A stretch of 64,000 nucleotides of DNA from Ignavibacteriota bacterium (GCA_003151825.1 PLYO01000029.1:1-64000), one strand, 5' to 3'; counted from the stretch's first letter, positions 1 through 9,824 are shown. Made by a program: numbers and translations. Notes: generated by a model not told the origin, from the letters alone.

Positions 1-527
1 AAGTGGAATCGAACTCGTCGCTGAACACCGCAGTATCGAACTTCGGCGCGATATAGGCATGGAAAAAACATCCCGGCTTCGCATGGAATCCACTTTTGAG
101 TTTTATCAGGTGCGTGGCGCGGAAATCGACATCCTCGCCCTTGCTGATAATGACGGAATCTCCAGGTAACCCACCTGCAGTGATAGTATCGCCTTGAAAC
201 AGCCGCTGCCATACGGCGAACTGCCCGAGCGGAGTTCCATGAGGTTGCCAGTTCGAGAGAACGGTGTCATGCAGCTCCCCGAACGTATGCACCATGGGCT
301 GGTAGCCCCCGCCAATGCCATCAGGACTGAGCAGCATCGCAGACTCATTACAAAGCTGACCGCGCCAAATCGACGGATCAGGCGGCGCGAATGGGTTGTA
401 ATACACATCCGTGTAGTGCAGTTCGATGTTACACTTCTGCTGAATGATGTAGGGATTGATCGAGTCCTGACCTTTTGAGATCAAAGGCCAGAATGCGATG
501 AGGCTGAGTAAAAGTGTTCGTCTCATA
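1..527 (-). CDS. Secreted protein, N-terminal part only (runs off window start)
   Basis: ATG at 527 preceded on the minus strand by AGGAGG; translates MRRTLLLSLIAFWPLISKGQDSINPYIIQQKCNIELHYTD...KSGFHAKPGCFFHAYIAPKFDTAVFSDEFDST with no stop to the window edge. The terminal FSDEFDST weakly resembles the start of GH16 domains. Not in the ORF track because it is truncated. Confidence 0.65.
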
Positions 528-699
528 ATAATCCTCCTCTTAAGAATGAATGAACGTTAATTAGAACCTCGGAAATGGTGGAAAGGTACACGTCCCAGAA
601 AGATTTTTTCCTGAGACCGGGTACAAAGATACGACATTTTGGGGCGGCTATCTGCATTGCAGATAGCCTAACGTTATTCTTGTGGACTAAATTCGCTTC

Positions 700-918
700 T
701 TGTCAATTCACAAAATCCTCGGCGCTAATATCAAAAAAGAGCGATTGAAAAAAGGGCTTACTCAGGAGGCCCTTGCAGCTAAGGCTTCTTTTTCATCAAA
801 TTATATAGCATGTGTTGAGCGAGCCGAAGAGAAACTTACCCTTGATGGTTTGGTGCTTGTGGCCAAAGCCCTCGGCGTGAAGCCGAGCCAATTGCTTGAG
901 TCAGCGCCGCGAACATGA
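700..918 (+). CDS. XRE-family helix-turn-helix regulator
   Basis: LGANIKKERLKKGLTQEALAAKASFSSNYIACVERAEEKLTLDGLVLVAKAL is a typical HTH_3 domain; TTG start. Confidence 0.8.
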   Translation: MSIHKILGANIKKERLKKGLTQEALAAKASFSSNYIACVERAEEKLTLDGLVLVAKALGVKPSQLLESAPRT

Positions 919-1044
919 ATAATTATTCATAAAAAATATTCGGTTTAGTTCCAAAAGTAAGAAGTTGTCTTTTAGAAACTGCCAAAATTCGCTCAATTGC
1001 GATAGCTGCCTCAGGGACATGCTTTTCTTTAGATCGAATTTTCA

Positions 1045-1977
1045 CTATTTTTTGTGCCGTTTTTGCTCTGTTTTGGGCATTTTTTTAACCCGGTTCCAGA
1101 TGGCATCGAGTTCATCGAGCGTGAAATCGGAGAATGGGCGTCCGGATGCTTCTACTTCTGCCTCGATTCCTCGAAACCGGCGGGAGAATTTTTCAGCCGC
1201 TGCTCTGAGCGCGCCCTCGGCGTCGATTCCTTCGTGGCGGGCGAGGTTAACCAAGGAGAATAGGAGATCGCCAAATTCATCAATCCGGGCTACCTCTCCC
1301 CTAACCCCTCCCCTTGGTAATGGGAGGAGAACAACACCCCTCTCATCCTTGCCAAGATGAGGGTCAGCTATACCCCTCTCCTTGCCAAGGAGAGGGGCAG
1401 GTGGAGAGGTCCCGATACTTGTTTCCTCCAGCTCCAAAATCTCCTCGCGTATCTTTTTCCAGACACCTTCGGAGTTTGGCCAGTCGAAGCCAACTTTTGC
1501 GGCGCGCTCCTGGATTCTGGTGGCGCGCTGGAGGGCCGGCAGCGAGGCCGGAACTCCGTCCAAAATGCTATTTCTGCCTTTTTCACGCCGTTTTAGCTGT
1601 TCCCAGTTGCGGCTGACATGCTCTGCGTCCTCGACTTTTACATCGGAAAAGACGTGCGGATGGCGATAAATGAGCTTCTCGCATTCGGCCTGAATGACAT
1701 CTTCGAGGGTAAAATAGCCCTCTTCCGTGGCCAGATCGGAATGGAATAGGATGTGTAGCAACAGATCACCGAGTTCTTTTTTTAGTTCAGTGTAGTCTCC
1801 TGTATCTATGCCTTGGTCGATGGCTTCTACGGTTTCGTAGGCTTCTTCGATCAGCATGGGCTGGAGTGAAGCGTGGGTCTGTTCGCGGTCCCACGGGCAT
1901 TCCCGGCGCAGGCGGCGAACGATGCCGATGAACTCGTCGAGCGATCTATGTGGCGCGTTTTGCAGGGAATCGGTCAT
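1045..1977 (-). CDS. mazG: Nucleoside triphosphate pyrophosphohydrolase MazG (with in-frame repeat insertion)
   Basis: LRRECPWDREQTHASLQPMLIEEAYETVEAI and EFGDLLFSLVNLARHEGIDAEGALRAAAEKFSRRF are MazG hallmarks. Confidence 0.93.
   Translation of the reverse strand: MTDSLQNAPHRSLDEFIGIVRRLRRECPWDREQTHASLQPMLIEEAYETVEAIDQGIDTGDYTELKKELGDLLLHILFHSDLATEEGYFTLEDVIQAECEKLIYRHPHVFSDVKVEDAEHVSRNWEQLKRREKGRNSILDGVPASLPALQRATRIQERAAKVGFDWPNSEGVWKKIREEILELEETSIGTSPPAPLLGKERGIADPHLGKDERGVVLLPLPRGGVRGEVARIDEFGDLLFSLVNLARHEGIDAEGALRAAAEKFSRRFRGIEAEVEASGRPFSDFTLDELDAIWNRVKKMPKTEQKRHKK
1283..1415. repeat. Palindromic PLLGKERG-type dispersed repeat inside mazG
   Basis: cctctcccctaacccctccccttggtaatgggagg...cccctctccttgccaaggagaggggcaggtggagagg; related copies at about 3238, 12024, 17112, 21568, 38610 and 45812. 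Confidence 0.85.
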
Positions 1978-2080
1978 AAGATTCCACCGAACAGCGCCGG
2001 AGCGTAACGAGTGTCAGAAGCGAACGGAACATCAAAGGACTTTTGAAAATAGAGTGTAACAGGCTTGGGGCCGGAGCTTT

Positions 2081-2102
2081 CGTGGATGATCGGTCATCCA
2101 CG
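2081..2102. repeat. Palindrome CGTGGATGATCGGTCATCCACG
   Basis: 9-bp arms; core also present at 11231-11248. Confidence 0.8.
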
Positions 2103-2198
2103 CTCCCCTCATGCATCCTCTTATTATAAGCAATATTCGTAGATCGTAAATAAGAGCATACCACGCATCACAAACGAATCGAGAGAAAGCAACAACAC

Positions 2199-3224
2199 AT
2201 GGCAACTCCAGAAGCAGCGACTCCCTTACGGCCCGCGCGCATGAGCGATCAACGAGTGGGCGATCATCCGAAAGCGGCGCCGAAGACACCCGTCAGCCGG
2301 AAAACCCGAAAGCCGAGCATGACGCCCGTCTTTTTGATTATGATCGTCGGCGCGATCTTTGTCCATCTCTTATTTTGCCTTGCGCTTGACAATTTAGGCG
2401 ATAAGGTGCTATGGCATCCCTTCGGCATCATGGCCGACGCATGGTTTGGCGATGCTCAATTTATCATCAATCCGATACTCGCCTTTATCCCGTTCGACGT
2501 GCTCTTCGGCTTTGCCGTTGCGGTCGTCGTCGGTTTCATCATCCGTCTGCCCTTCTTCCGCGATCGCGTCTATCACACGGTGGCCGATCTGAAGAAGCGT
2601 TTGGCGCTTCAGCTTTCGGCGTCGGCGGATGAAATCGAGTCGATCCTTCGAAACGATCCCGAGAGCAATGCGCGTCTTTTGGCCCGGCACGAGGACATCC
2701 ATTTGGACAGCGTCCACGCGGAAATCAATGCCATCAATTCGGCACAGGCGTACCTGACGGGCAAAGGCTCCTGGTTGAGCGGCGCGGCGATCTACATGCG
2801 CTTCCACTTTACGGAGGAATATTCGAATACCGTGACGGGTATGGCGTATGGCGGCGCGGCCTTCCTGATTTTCGTCGTCGGTATTCGCGGTCTGAAATTC
2901 ATTTCCGCGAACAGGCCTTCGTTCGTGCTTTTTGCGCTCGGCATCGAGTTTACGATGCTCGTGCTGCTCGCAACGACGATGGTCTATACCGTCGAGGAAG
3001 AGCGCACCGATCTCCTCTTGAAGCAGATGGTCGATGCCGTCAGGGGTGGCAAGAAGCACAAGACACCTGAACTGGAAACAGTAGAGCCGGCGCTCCAGCT
3101 TACCCGAGGCGATTACGAGCGGATGGTTCGCGAGCAGATGGACAAGAAGATCATGTCCGTCATGGCCGATAAAGATGACGATGCGCTCCGCCGCATCGCG
3201 CTTGACCTTGTGACGAAAGGATAA
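2199..3224 (+). CDS. Hypothetical multi-pass membrane protein
   Basis: 341 aa with several hydrophobic segments (PVFLIMIVGAIFVHLLFCLAL, AFLIFVVGIRGL, FVLFALGIEFTMLVLLATTMV). Confidence 0.7.
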   Translation: MATPEAATPLRPARMSDQRVGDHPKAAPKTPVSRKTRKPSMTPVFLIMIVGAIFVHLLFCLALDNLGDKVLWHPFGIMADAWFGDAQFIINPILAFIPFDVLFGFAVAVVVGFIIRLPFFRDRVYHTVADLKKRLALQLSASADEIESILRNDPESNARLLARHEDIHLDSVHAEINAINSAQAYLTGKGSWLSGAAIYMRFHFTEEYSNTVTGMAYGGAAFLIFVVGIRGLKFISANRPSFVLFALGIEFTMLVLLATTMVYTVEEERTDLLLKQMVDAVRGGKKHKTPELETVEPALQLTRGDYERMVREQMDKKIMSVMADKDDDALRRIALDLVTKG

Positions 3225-3294
3225 TATTCATTCGATTCCCTCTCCCTCGGGGAGAGGGAGCATCGTCGACGATGCGGGGTGAGGGATAATTTCG

Positions 3295-3334
3295 AAAGAG
3301 CCGCGAACGAATGTTTGCGGCTCTTTTATTTTTT
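3295..3334 (+). terminator. Rho-independent terminator
   Basis: aaagagccgc gaacgaatgttt gcggctcttt tattttttt-like tail. Confidence 0.75.
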
Positions 3335-3531
3335 ATACGTTGAAATCTTTGCGAAACTCTCGTGATGGTCATTCCCCCGAAAAGGTGATTCATCGATGCG
3401 GCGTGGAAGATCATGCAGAGGTTTTTCGTCGTGAAGACTTCGGGTCACGCTCTCATAACGGCGAAGAAGCAAGTTGCGTTTAGGGCTTCTCGTCCGACAA
3501 CGCCGGACGCATCGTCGACGATGCTTGGCGT

Positions 3532-3658
3532 GGCCCGTTTGTAGAAATCATTCCCATTGTAATGGCTCTAAGCTCCATAGGAACGGCCAGTAGATCGCTC
3601 CTGACGGAGCTTAGAGCGGCAATGGACAATGGTTTCTACAAACGGGCCGCGCCTAACG
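3532..3658. repeat. Long imperfect inverted repeat containing a GTAG-headed REP-like hairpin
   Basis: ggcccgtttgtagaaatcattcccattgtaatggctctaagctcc pairs with ggagcttagagcggcaatggacaatggtttctacaaacgggcc; interior GTAGATCGCTCCTGACGGAGC. Confidence 0.8.
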
Positions 3659-3677
3659 GCGCTATCGGGAAAACAGG

Positions 3678-3708
3678 ATAAAAAAAACCGGGGCTTTGCA
3701 GCCCCGGC
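3678..3708 (-). terminator. Terminator for the minus-strand gene 3760-6069
   Basis: ccggggct ttgc agccccgg followed on the minus strand by a T run. Confidence 0.75.
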
Positions 3709-3759
3709 CATTCTTTTCATAAGGTAATTATGGGGAACCATCACTGGTCCACCAGCGAA

Positions 3760-6069
3760 TCATTGCTGATTCACCACTCGTACTTCGCTCATGCCCTTCG
3801 AGGAATGCGCGACGATGACATACGTCCCATCCGCGAGCTTGCTTCCATCGAACGAAGCGATGTAGCTGTTATCGCCCGCGTTATGCGTGGGGAGCAACGC
3901 GCATTCGCGGCCAAGAAGATCGTACGCCGCAAGCGTGACATTTTCTTCGCCCTGCGAAGCGACATAATTGATTTGCGTCACGCCGTGGAATGGGTTCGGC
4001 GAAGCGGTGATGCCGGCTGCAGGCAGTGCGGGAGATGGATTCACAGCAGAGGGAGGACCTGCAAGCAGCCAGTTGATGGAGTTCTTAGCAATGGTGTTAG
4101 CTAAGGCTGTTTCCGTAATTTCCTTAAGACCAAAGCCAAGATAGACTAAACGACCGTTTTTGGATGAATCAATATAGGTTGATCCAATAACGTTTTTCGT
4201 CTTGCTATCGCTGTAAAACGAGGCGGTTGAAGCGGAGTCGATGCTATAGACACAGGAGAAATATCCTCCGCCATCCGTCGCGGAGATATTATTTCCGACT
4301 GGATCTTTCGTAACGCCTTTAATCGAGAAAGAAAGATCCGCGCCTGTGTTTGAATTGAAACGCTCGGTCGTAGCGGTAAAATTCAAACCAATTTGCGCGT
4401 AGAAATTTTGAACGTCTTGCGTTTCGGTATTTGCGGCAAACTGTGCAAAATAGGCATTGGATTGATCGAATGCATATCCGAGAGCATAATCCGAACTAAT
4501 AAACACCTTATTACCGGCAGCTAACGCAGCAACGACATCCGGCAATATCGTGGGATTCGTTAAAGTTGGATCCCCTCCGTTATCGAGGAGCATGATATTA
4601 TCGAATATACTAATGGGGTAAGACTCCGGTGGATACGCTGCCACGGAAGCATCGGAAAGTGGAACCGTTGCTGAGTAAGTTTTCAACGAATCGGGAATCG
4701 CCGAGATAAGAGCCGGTTCAGCAGAAGCCAATACCACGGACCCCGGATCATAGAATATGGGGCAGCGTGTGTTAGCCGAAAGCATATATTGTGTCGTGCT
4801 CGTGGGAGCCACGATGTAACCATCCTTAACCGGAGTGGCGATTACGTTGATGCTCGCAAATGCCGATTGCACTGGCGCCGTAATATTCACGGTGGCATTA
4901 ACCGTCGCACCGGCTGCTACCGTGGCCAATTTGGGTGTCATTGTTGCGAACCAGCCCTGTGGAAGCGCGGAAGTGTCAGCCGCAAGACTCAGTGTTACAG
5001 GTTGCAGACCGTTATTCGTGATAAGAATGGTTTCAGGCGTGGTGCCATTACTCGTTGCCGTATCATACTGATTCTGAGGCGTCAGCGAGATATTGGTAAT
5101 GAAATATTTTGGAGCCGGGCCGATAAGAGGAACTTCATCTGCATCCAGCGCAGCATTACCCGAAGCATCGGTGGCACTATATTTATTAACTAATCCGATT
5201 AAGTGCACGTGGTTCGTATCCTGAATATTCGATGGCAATGTAAAAGTAAACGTCGTCGAATACGTTCCACCCTTCGAGACGCTCGAAGGGATAATTCCAG
5301 CCTGACCGTAAATGCCACCTGCGGCTTCACGAAAGACATGCATGTGCTGCCAACCGGCAATCGATGGTGCGTAGTTATACATCGGGTTATTGGGAACACT
5401 CGGTCCTACGGAACCTGTTTTGGAGTAATAATTATGTTGATCCCATCCCGAACCGGAACCGGTCACACTGTCTTCGGTGACCATCAGGTTCAAACGTAAG
5501 TCGCCCGACTCGGCCGCAGCGAACGTCACCGAGACGCGAGCGCTCACTTGCTGCGTAGTGTTATCGAAAGAAATATTATCGACGGTGACCGTCGCTTCCA
5601 CCGGTTGCGCAAGAAGGCCGGCCACGATACCATCGGTGCCACCTAATCCAAATTGGGCAGCAACCCCCGTTGCCCAAGCAGAAGGATCGATATTCCAAGT
5701 GGTCGATCCGGGCGAAATGCTTCGCGCTGTCCATCCATCGGGAAATCCTTGAAGAGCTTCGGCGGCAGGAAAACCGATGTCAGAAACCAGAGAATCCCCC
5801 TGAGGAATATCCATCATATCGTTGACGGAACTTCCCTGGTCGCTATGAATCGATACGACCGTAACCTGACCAGGGAACGTTGCGTAAAGATTATTTATAG
5901 CATAAGCTCCGCGTACGCAGAAGCCACACCACGCGCCTGTGAACTCCTCCAGATAGACGCGCCGGTTTTGCGCCTGAGCCGTGCTCGGCGCGCTGGGAAG
6001 GATTGCGGCTACCGCCATGAGCAGCGAAAGCGCGAGAAGTGAAGTCGATTTTTTGAACCTGTTGATCAT
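3760..6069 (-). CDS. Omp28-related/thioredoxin-like secreted protein with T9SS-type C-terminal domain
   Basis: Signal peptide; RVYLEEFTGAWCGFCVRGAYAINNL (CxxC motif, Omp28-like); C-term SPNPFHGVTQINYVASQGEENVTLAAYDLLGRE...LADGTYVI. Confidence 0.82.
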   Translation of the reverse strand: MINRFKKSTSLLALSLLMAVAAILPSAPSTAQAQNRRVYLEEFTGAWCGFCVRGAYAINNLYATFPGQVTVVSIHSDQGSSVNDMMDIPQGDSLVSDIGFPAAEALQGFPDGWTARSISPGSTTWNIDPSAWATGVAAQFGLGGTDGIVAGLLAQPVEATVTVDNISFDNTTQQVSARVSVTFAAAESGDLRLNLMVTEDSVTGSGSGWDQHNYYSKTGSVGPSVPNNPMYNYAPSIAGWQHMHVFREAAGGIYGQAGIIPSSVSKGGTYSTTFTFTLPSNIQDTNHVHLIGLVNKYSATDASGNAALDADEVPLIGPAPKYFITNISLTPQNQYDTATSNGTTPETILITNNGLQPVTLSLAADTSALPQGWFATMTPKLATVAAGATVNATVNITAPVQSAFASINVIATPVKDGYIVAPTSTTQYMLSANTRCPIFYDPGSVVLASAEPALISAIPDSLKTYSATVPLSDASVAAYPPESYPISIFDNIMLLDNGGDPTLTNPTILPDVVAALAAGNKVFISSDYALGYAFDQSNAYFAQFAANTETQDVQNFYAQIGLNFTATTERFNSNTGADLSFSIKGVTKDPVGNNISATDGGGYFSCVYSIDSASTASFYSDSKTKNVIGSTYIDSSKNGRLVYLGFGLKEITETALANTIAKNSINWLLAGPPSAVNPSPALPAAGITASPNPFHGVTQINYVASQGEENVTLAAYDLLGRECALLPTHNAGDNSYIASFDGSKLADGTYVIVAHSSKGMSEVRVVNQQ

Positions 6070-6268
6070 AACAATGTCTCCGAAATTGGTTAGGAATTCC
6101 TATTGAAAAAAGCTCAGAAATGCCTGAAAAAACCCCACTTTGATGCGAAAGCTCATTCCGGGCATTTTTAAGACTACAAATATACGAAGATTTTGGCCGT
6201 GGCCAGTGAAATCCGTTTTTTAAGACACACAATCATGCCTCAAAGTTTCACCGCGTCCACGGAGCAAA

Positions 6269-7618
6269 TCACACCGCATCCGATTGCGAGGCGAAATTAA
6301 ACCCACTGACGTAGAGCGTGGGCACGTACATCGGCATGCCGTCCCAGCCATCGCGTGGCGCGGTGATGGCGGGCTGGGAAAAGTCTATCACATTTTGCAG
6401 CATGGTGAGCGGGGATTCATTCCAACGGAAGTTTTTCACGCCATAGAGAATTTTTCCATTCTCGACCCAAAAGAGTCCGTCGCGTGTAAGGCCGGTCTTG
6501 AGCAAGGTCGGGTCGTCCAAATCGCGGATATACCAAAAGCTCGTGACGAGCAAACCTTCCTTTATATTCGAGAGAAAATCCTCGGGCAGCATGGTGCCGC
6601 CATCCATGATGAGATTCGTCGGGCCGGGCATCGGCGGATTGCCGGTCTTGCTCGCCCAATACCGTCCGCGCGTGAAATTGGCGAGCTTGCCGGAATTGAC
6701 CCAGTCCGTTGGCCGGACGGCCAGCCCGCTATCGCCATAAATGCCGGATGGGACGAGCGGGTGCGAGGGATCGCTATAGATATGGACTTTGTCGCTCACG
6801 ATCTCCTCGCCAAGCGCCGTTTTTCCGCTGGGGCGTGAAAAGGCGCTGCGGCCTTCTTCGGCGTCGCGCGCATCGAGCGACCAGATGAACTGCTGAAGCA
6901 AATCGGCTGCGGCACTGGGTTCAAGAACCACTTTATACACGCCCTCATCCATGCTTTTTGGATCTTTCCATGCCAAGCATTTCTCGCTCGCGCGGAGAAT
7001 GGCAGACTGGGCGTCCAATCGCGCAATCGAATGCGATGCCCGCTTATTCCATCCGCTCGATTTGCCGTCGCTCGTTCGCATGGTGAGCGAGAACGTGGTG
7101 CGGGTATGCTCATCGGCTACGAACAGTCCTTTGGAATTTCGGTAGGCGTTGTGAGCGACTCCGGATTCGAGAAATCCCGCCGTCTGAAAATTATGCCCGA
7201 CAGCCTCTTTGATCGCGGCCTGCGCAATGTGCGCGTGCTGCTCGGACGCCCAATCGTTATCCGTGGAGCGGGAATCGTACGCCGAAGAACGCAGGTACGT
7301 TTGCTTTTCGGTGAGCGGCGGCATCAGTTCCTCATTCTCCGGCGCGAGCGATGCAATTTCTTCCGCTTTCGCTACGGCACGGGCGATGCCATCGTCCGAA
7401 ATATCGTTCGAATCGACAGAGCCGGCGCGCTTGCCGTTGGCCGCCGTGATCGTGTAAGAAGTGTTGCTGCTGGCGCCGCTTGTCGTCACCGTGTTCGCGG
7501 CAAAACGGAGATTGGCCGAGTGCGAGCTATCGACGGACACTTCGGCCCACTCGGATTTCGAATATCCGAGAATTTTTTTCGAAAGAGCTTCGAGTTGGTC
7601 GAGATCGAGAATGTTCAT
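6269..7618 (-). CDS. TldD/PmbA family metalloprotease-like protein
   Basis: LRFAANTVTTSGASSNTSYTITAANGKRAGS and a PmbA-like C-terminal region. Confidence 0.8.
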   Translation of the reverse strand: MNILDLDQLEALSKKILGYSKSEWAEVSVDSSHSANLRFAANTVTTSGASSNTSYTITAANGKRAGSVDSNDISDDGIARAVAKAEEIASLAPENEELMPPLTEKQTYLRSSAYDSRSTDNDWASEQHAHIAQAAIKEAVGHNFQTAGFLESGVAHNAYRNSKGLFVADEHTRTTFSLTMRTSDGKSSGWNKRASHSIARLDAQSAILRASEKCLAWKDPKSMDEGVYKVVLEPSAAADLLQQFIWSLDARDAEEGRSAFSRPSGKTALGEEIVSDKVHIYSDPSHPLVPSGIYGDSGLAVRPTDWVNSGKLANFTRGRYWASKTGNPPMPGPTNLIMDGGTMLPEDFLSNIKEGLLVTSFWYIRDLDDPTLLKTGLTRDGLFWVENGKILYGVKNFRWNESPLTMLQNVIDFSQPAITAPRDGWDGMPMYVPTLYVSGFNFASQSDAV

Positions 7619-7800
7619 GGGTGAGTCCGGTAATTTCGTCCAAAAAGCAACATAGCTTAAAACACTTTAACCATTAATGGGGTCTAATTGTCTCATTTTG
7701 ATCCTCAAACAATAGCGTTTTTGTAACGATTTTCATAGAGGAAAAATAATTTTAAATAATATGCAACCTTTTAGTTGCATGTCCGGTTAAGCTAATTATC

Positions 7801-8130
7801 ATGGATGAAATATTCAAAGCGCTCGCCGATAACACCCGTCGTGAATTGCTGGATCGGCTTTTTGCGAAAGACGGGCAGACGCTCGGCGAGCTGTGCGAAT
7901 ATCTTTCCATGACGCGGCAGGCTGTCACGAAGCACCTGGTCATTTTGGAAGAGGCGAATCTTATCGTCATCCAATGGAAGGGACGTGAAAAACTTCATTA
8001 CCTCAATCCGGTGCCGATCCAGGAGATCTTCGAGCGCTGGGTTTCGAAGTATGAAACAAGCAGGCTGGCCGCGATCAGTAATCTCAAAAACGCACTCGAA
8101 AAACCAAACAACAAAAAAACATCATCATGA
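7801..8130 (+). CDS. ArsR-family HTH regulator
   Basis: MDEIFKALADNTRRELLDRLFAKDGQTLGELCEYLSMTRQAVTKHLVILEEANLI; overlaps next gene by ATGA. Confidence 0.9.
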   Translation: MDEIFKALADNTRRELLDRLFAKDGQTLGELCEYLSMTRQAVTKHLVILEEANLIVIQWKGREKLHYLNPVPIQEIFERWVSKYETSRLAAISNLKNALEKPNNKKTSS

Positions 8131-8561
8131 AAACATTTACCTACAACACCTACATCAATACGACGGCGGAGAAACTCTGGAAAGCACTAACCTCCGCCGA
8201 ATTCACCCGTCAATACTGGAATGGCAAATCACTCCAAAGCGATTGGAAGGTCGGCTCCGACATCTCCCTTCTGACGACCAAAGGCGCCGTTAGCTGGTTC
8301 GGGAAGGTTTTGGCGTACGATCCGTACACATCACTTTCCTATACGTTCGATGTCTCCCTCATGCCGCCGCTCGCTACCGAGCCTGTCTCGCGTGTGACCT
8401 GCACACTGGCTCCTCTTGGCGATGCCATCATGCTTACGGTGCTTCACGAAGAGCTTTCGGACGCGGTAGAACAGGGTATTAGTACTGGCTGGCCACGCAT
8501 TATCTCTAGCGTCAAGAGCTTCCTCGAATCGGGAAAGCCACTGGCTGCGACTAACTTTTAA
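8127..8561 (+). CDS. SRPBCC/AHSA1-like domain protein
   Basis: FTYNTYINTTAEKLWKALTSAEFTRQYWNGKSLQSDWKVGSDI; translationally coupled to the ArsR gene. Confidence 0.88.
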   Translation: MKTFTYNTYINTTAEKLWKALTSAEFTRQYWNGKSLQSDWKVGSDISLLTTKGAVSWFGKVLAYDPYTSLSYTFDVSLMPPLATEPVSRVTCTLAPLGDAIMLTVLHEELSDAVEQGISTGWPRIISSVKSFLESGKPLAATNF

Positions 8562-8582
8562 GCGGGGAATCCTTTATTTCCG

Positions 8583-8661
8583 AGTCGGTGACATTTTGTC
8601 ACCGACTGAAAATTGTATTCCTTTTGAAAGGAAGTGAACTGGTGACAAAATGTCACCAGTT
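8583..8661. repeat. Three consecutive hairpins upstream of a VapBC-type module
   Basis: agtcggtgaca ttt tgtcaccgact (8583-8607), ttcctttTGaaaggaa (about 8618-8632), aactggtgaca aaa tgtcaccagtt (8637-8661). Confidence 0.85.
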
Positions 8662-8720
8662 GAAAGTACTGGGCATGGATCGAATGGAACCATGCCTAAA
8701 TTCGAGTGTTTTCTTTTATT

Positions 8721-8939
8721 ATGAGTGCGCGAGAATTAGCCGAATTATTTGAAGAGCTTCCATCCGAAGCCCGCTCGCAATTGGAACGATTAGCGGAAAA
8801 ACTCCGAACCGTGCGACGCTCTCAAAAGACACATGACGATTATTCGTTCGATTGGGCTGGCGGGCTTAAAGAGCTGCGCGGTCAGAACACCTCCGTCGAA
8901 CTTCAGCACAAAGCATCTGAATGGCGGCTCGATTCCTGA
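8721..8939 (+). CDS. Putative antitoxin
   Basis: Small charged protein MSARELAELFEELPSEARSQLERLAEKLR... overlapping a downstream PIN-domain gene. Confidence 0.6.
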   Translation: MSARELAELFEELPSEARSQLERLAEKLRTVRRSQKTHDDYSFDWAGGLKELRGQNTSVELQHKASEWRLDS

Positions 8940-9313
8940 TCGATACCAATATTTTTCTCGAAATTCTGCTGTTGCAGAATCGATGGAGAGTATGTGAAGA
9001 TTTGTTGCGCCAACATCGCGGGAAGACGGCATTTACGGATTTCGCGCTACATTCTATCGGCGTCGCACTGCTCGGGCAGCAAAAAGCGACACTCTTTCAG
9101 GCGTTCCTGAGCGATGTGCTGGTTCGGAACGATCTGCTTGCGTTGCCATCCAGCGAATACCCGCTTCTGCTTTCACTACACCAGCGGCATCGTTTAGGAT
9201 TCGACGATGCTTATCAACTTGCGGTTGCGGAGCATTTCGGACTGGAATTCATCACGATCGATCGTCATTTTCGCGGCATCGATTCGCCGATCAAAATTAC
9301 AATACTGGAATAG
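8921..9313 (+). CDS. PIN-domain toxin (VapC-like)
   Basis: FLIDTNIFLEILL ... LGFDDAYQLAVAEHFGLEFITIDRHFRGI: PIN acidic residues in conserved spacing. Confidence 0.85.
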   Translation: MAARFLIDTNIFLEILLLQNRWRVCEDLLRQHRGKTAFTDFALHSIGVALLGQQKATLFQAFLSDVLVRNDLLALPSSEYPLLLSLHQRHRLGFDDAYQLAVAEHFGLEFITIDRHFRGIDSPIKITILE

Positions 9314-9317
9314 AATA

Positions 9318-9511
9318 TCCAGCACTATGGCCGAGCTCAACACCCACCCCGCCGTCGGCGGGCCGAAGCGATGCAAGCCAGAGGATTAGAACCGAACAAA
9401 GAAGCCGGCAAAAAAGGAGGCGGCATTGCTAAGAAAGCACGCTTGGAACTCGAAGGCCGCACCGGGCAAAGTGTCGTTACTGGGAAGAACTATTTACCGC
9501 CGAAAAAATAG
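9318..9511 (+). pseudogene. Frameshifted C-terminal remnant of a DinD/BRO-antirepressor-like gene
   Basis: MAELNTHPAV then, in another frame, RAEAMQARGLEPNKEAGKKGGGIAKKARLELEGRTGQSVVTGKNYLPPKK*; no N-terminal region present. Confidence 0.5.
9458..9511 (+). repeat. Direct repeat copy 1 (RTGQSVVTGKNYLPPKK*)
   Basis: cgcaccgggcaaagtgtcgttactgggaagaactatttaccgccgaaaaaatag; second copy at 9825-9878. Confidence 0.85.
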
Positions 9512-9563
9512 GGGGTAGAGATACGGAACTTAGCCAGCTGTAAAAAGCTTTCCATCACAACCA

Positions 9564-9821
9564 ATGAAATACGAATTATATAAGGAAGTCGCGTTGGCGG
9601 TGGATGTTCCAGAGCACCACTTCAAAAAAGGCGACATCGCTACCGTCGTGGATTACCTGACCGCTCAAGATAATGGCGAACCAGGACTCGCGCTCGAATT
9701 CTTCAACACGCTCGGTGATACTGTCGAAGTTCTCTTCCTGCCGGAATCGTCCGTCGAACCGCTCGCTGCGGACGAGATTTGGCACGCCCGGCATTTCGTT
9801 GAAACTGCGGAAGCCGCGTAA
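9564..9821 (+). CDS. DUF4926-like small protein
   Basis: YELYKEVALAVDVPEHHFKKGDIATVVDYL...LALEFFNTLGDTVEVLFLPESSVEPL. Confidence 0.7.
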   Translation: MKYELYKEVALAVDVPEHHFKKGDIATVVDYLTAQDNGEPGLALEFFNTLGDTVEVLFLPESSVEPLAADEIWHARHFVETAEAA

Positions 9822-9824
9822 ACC

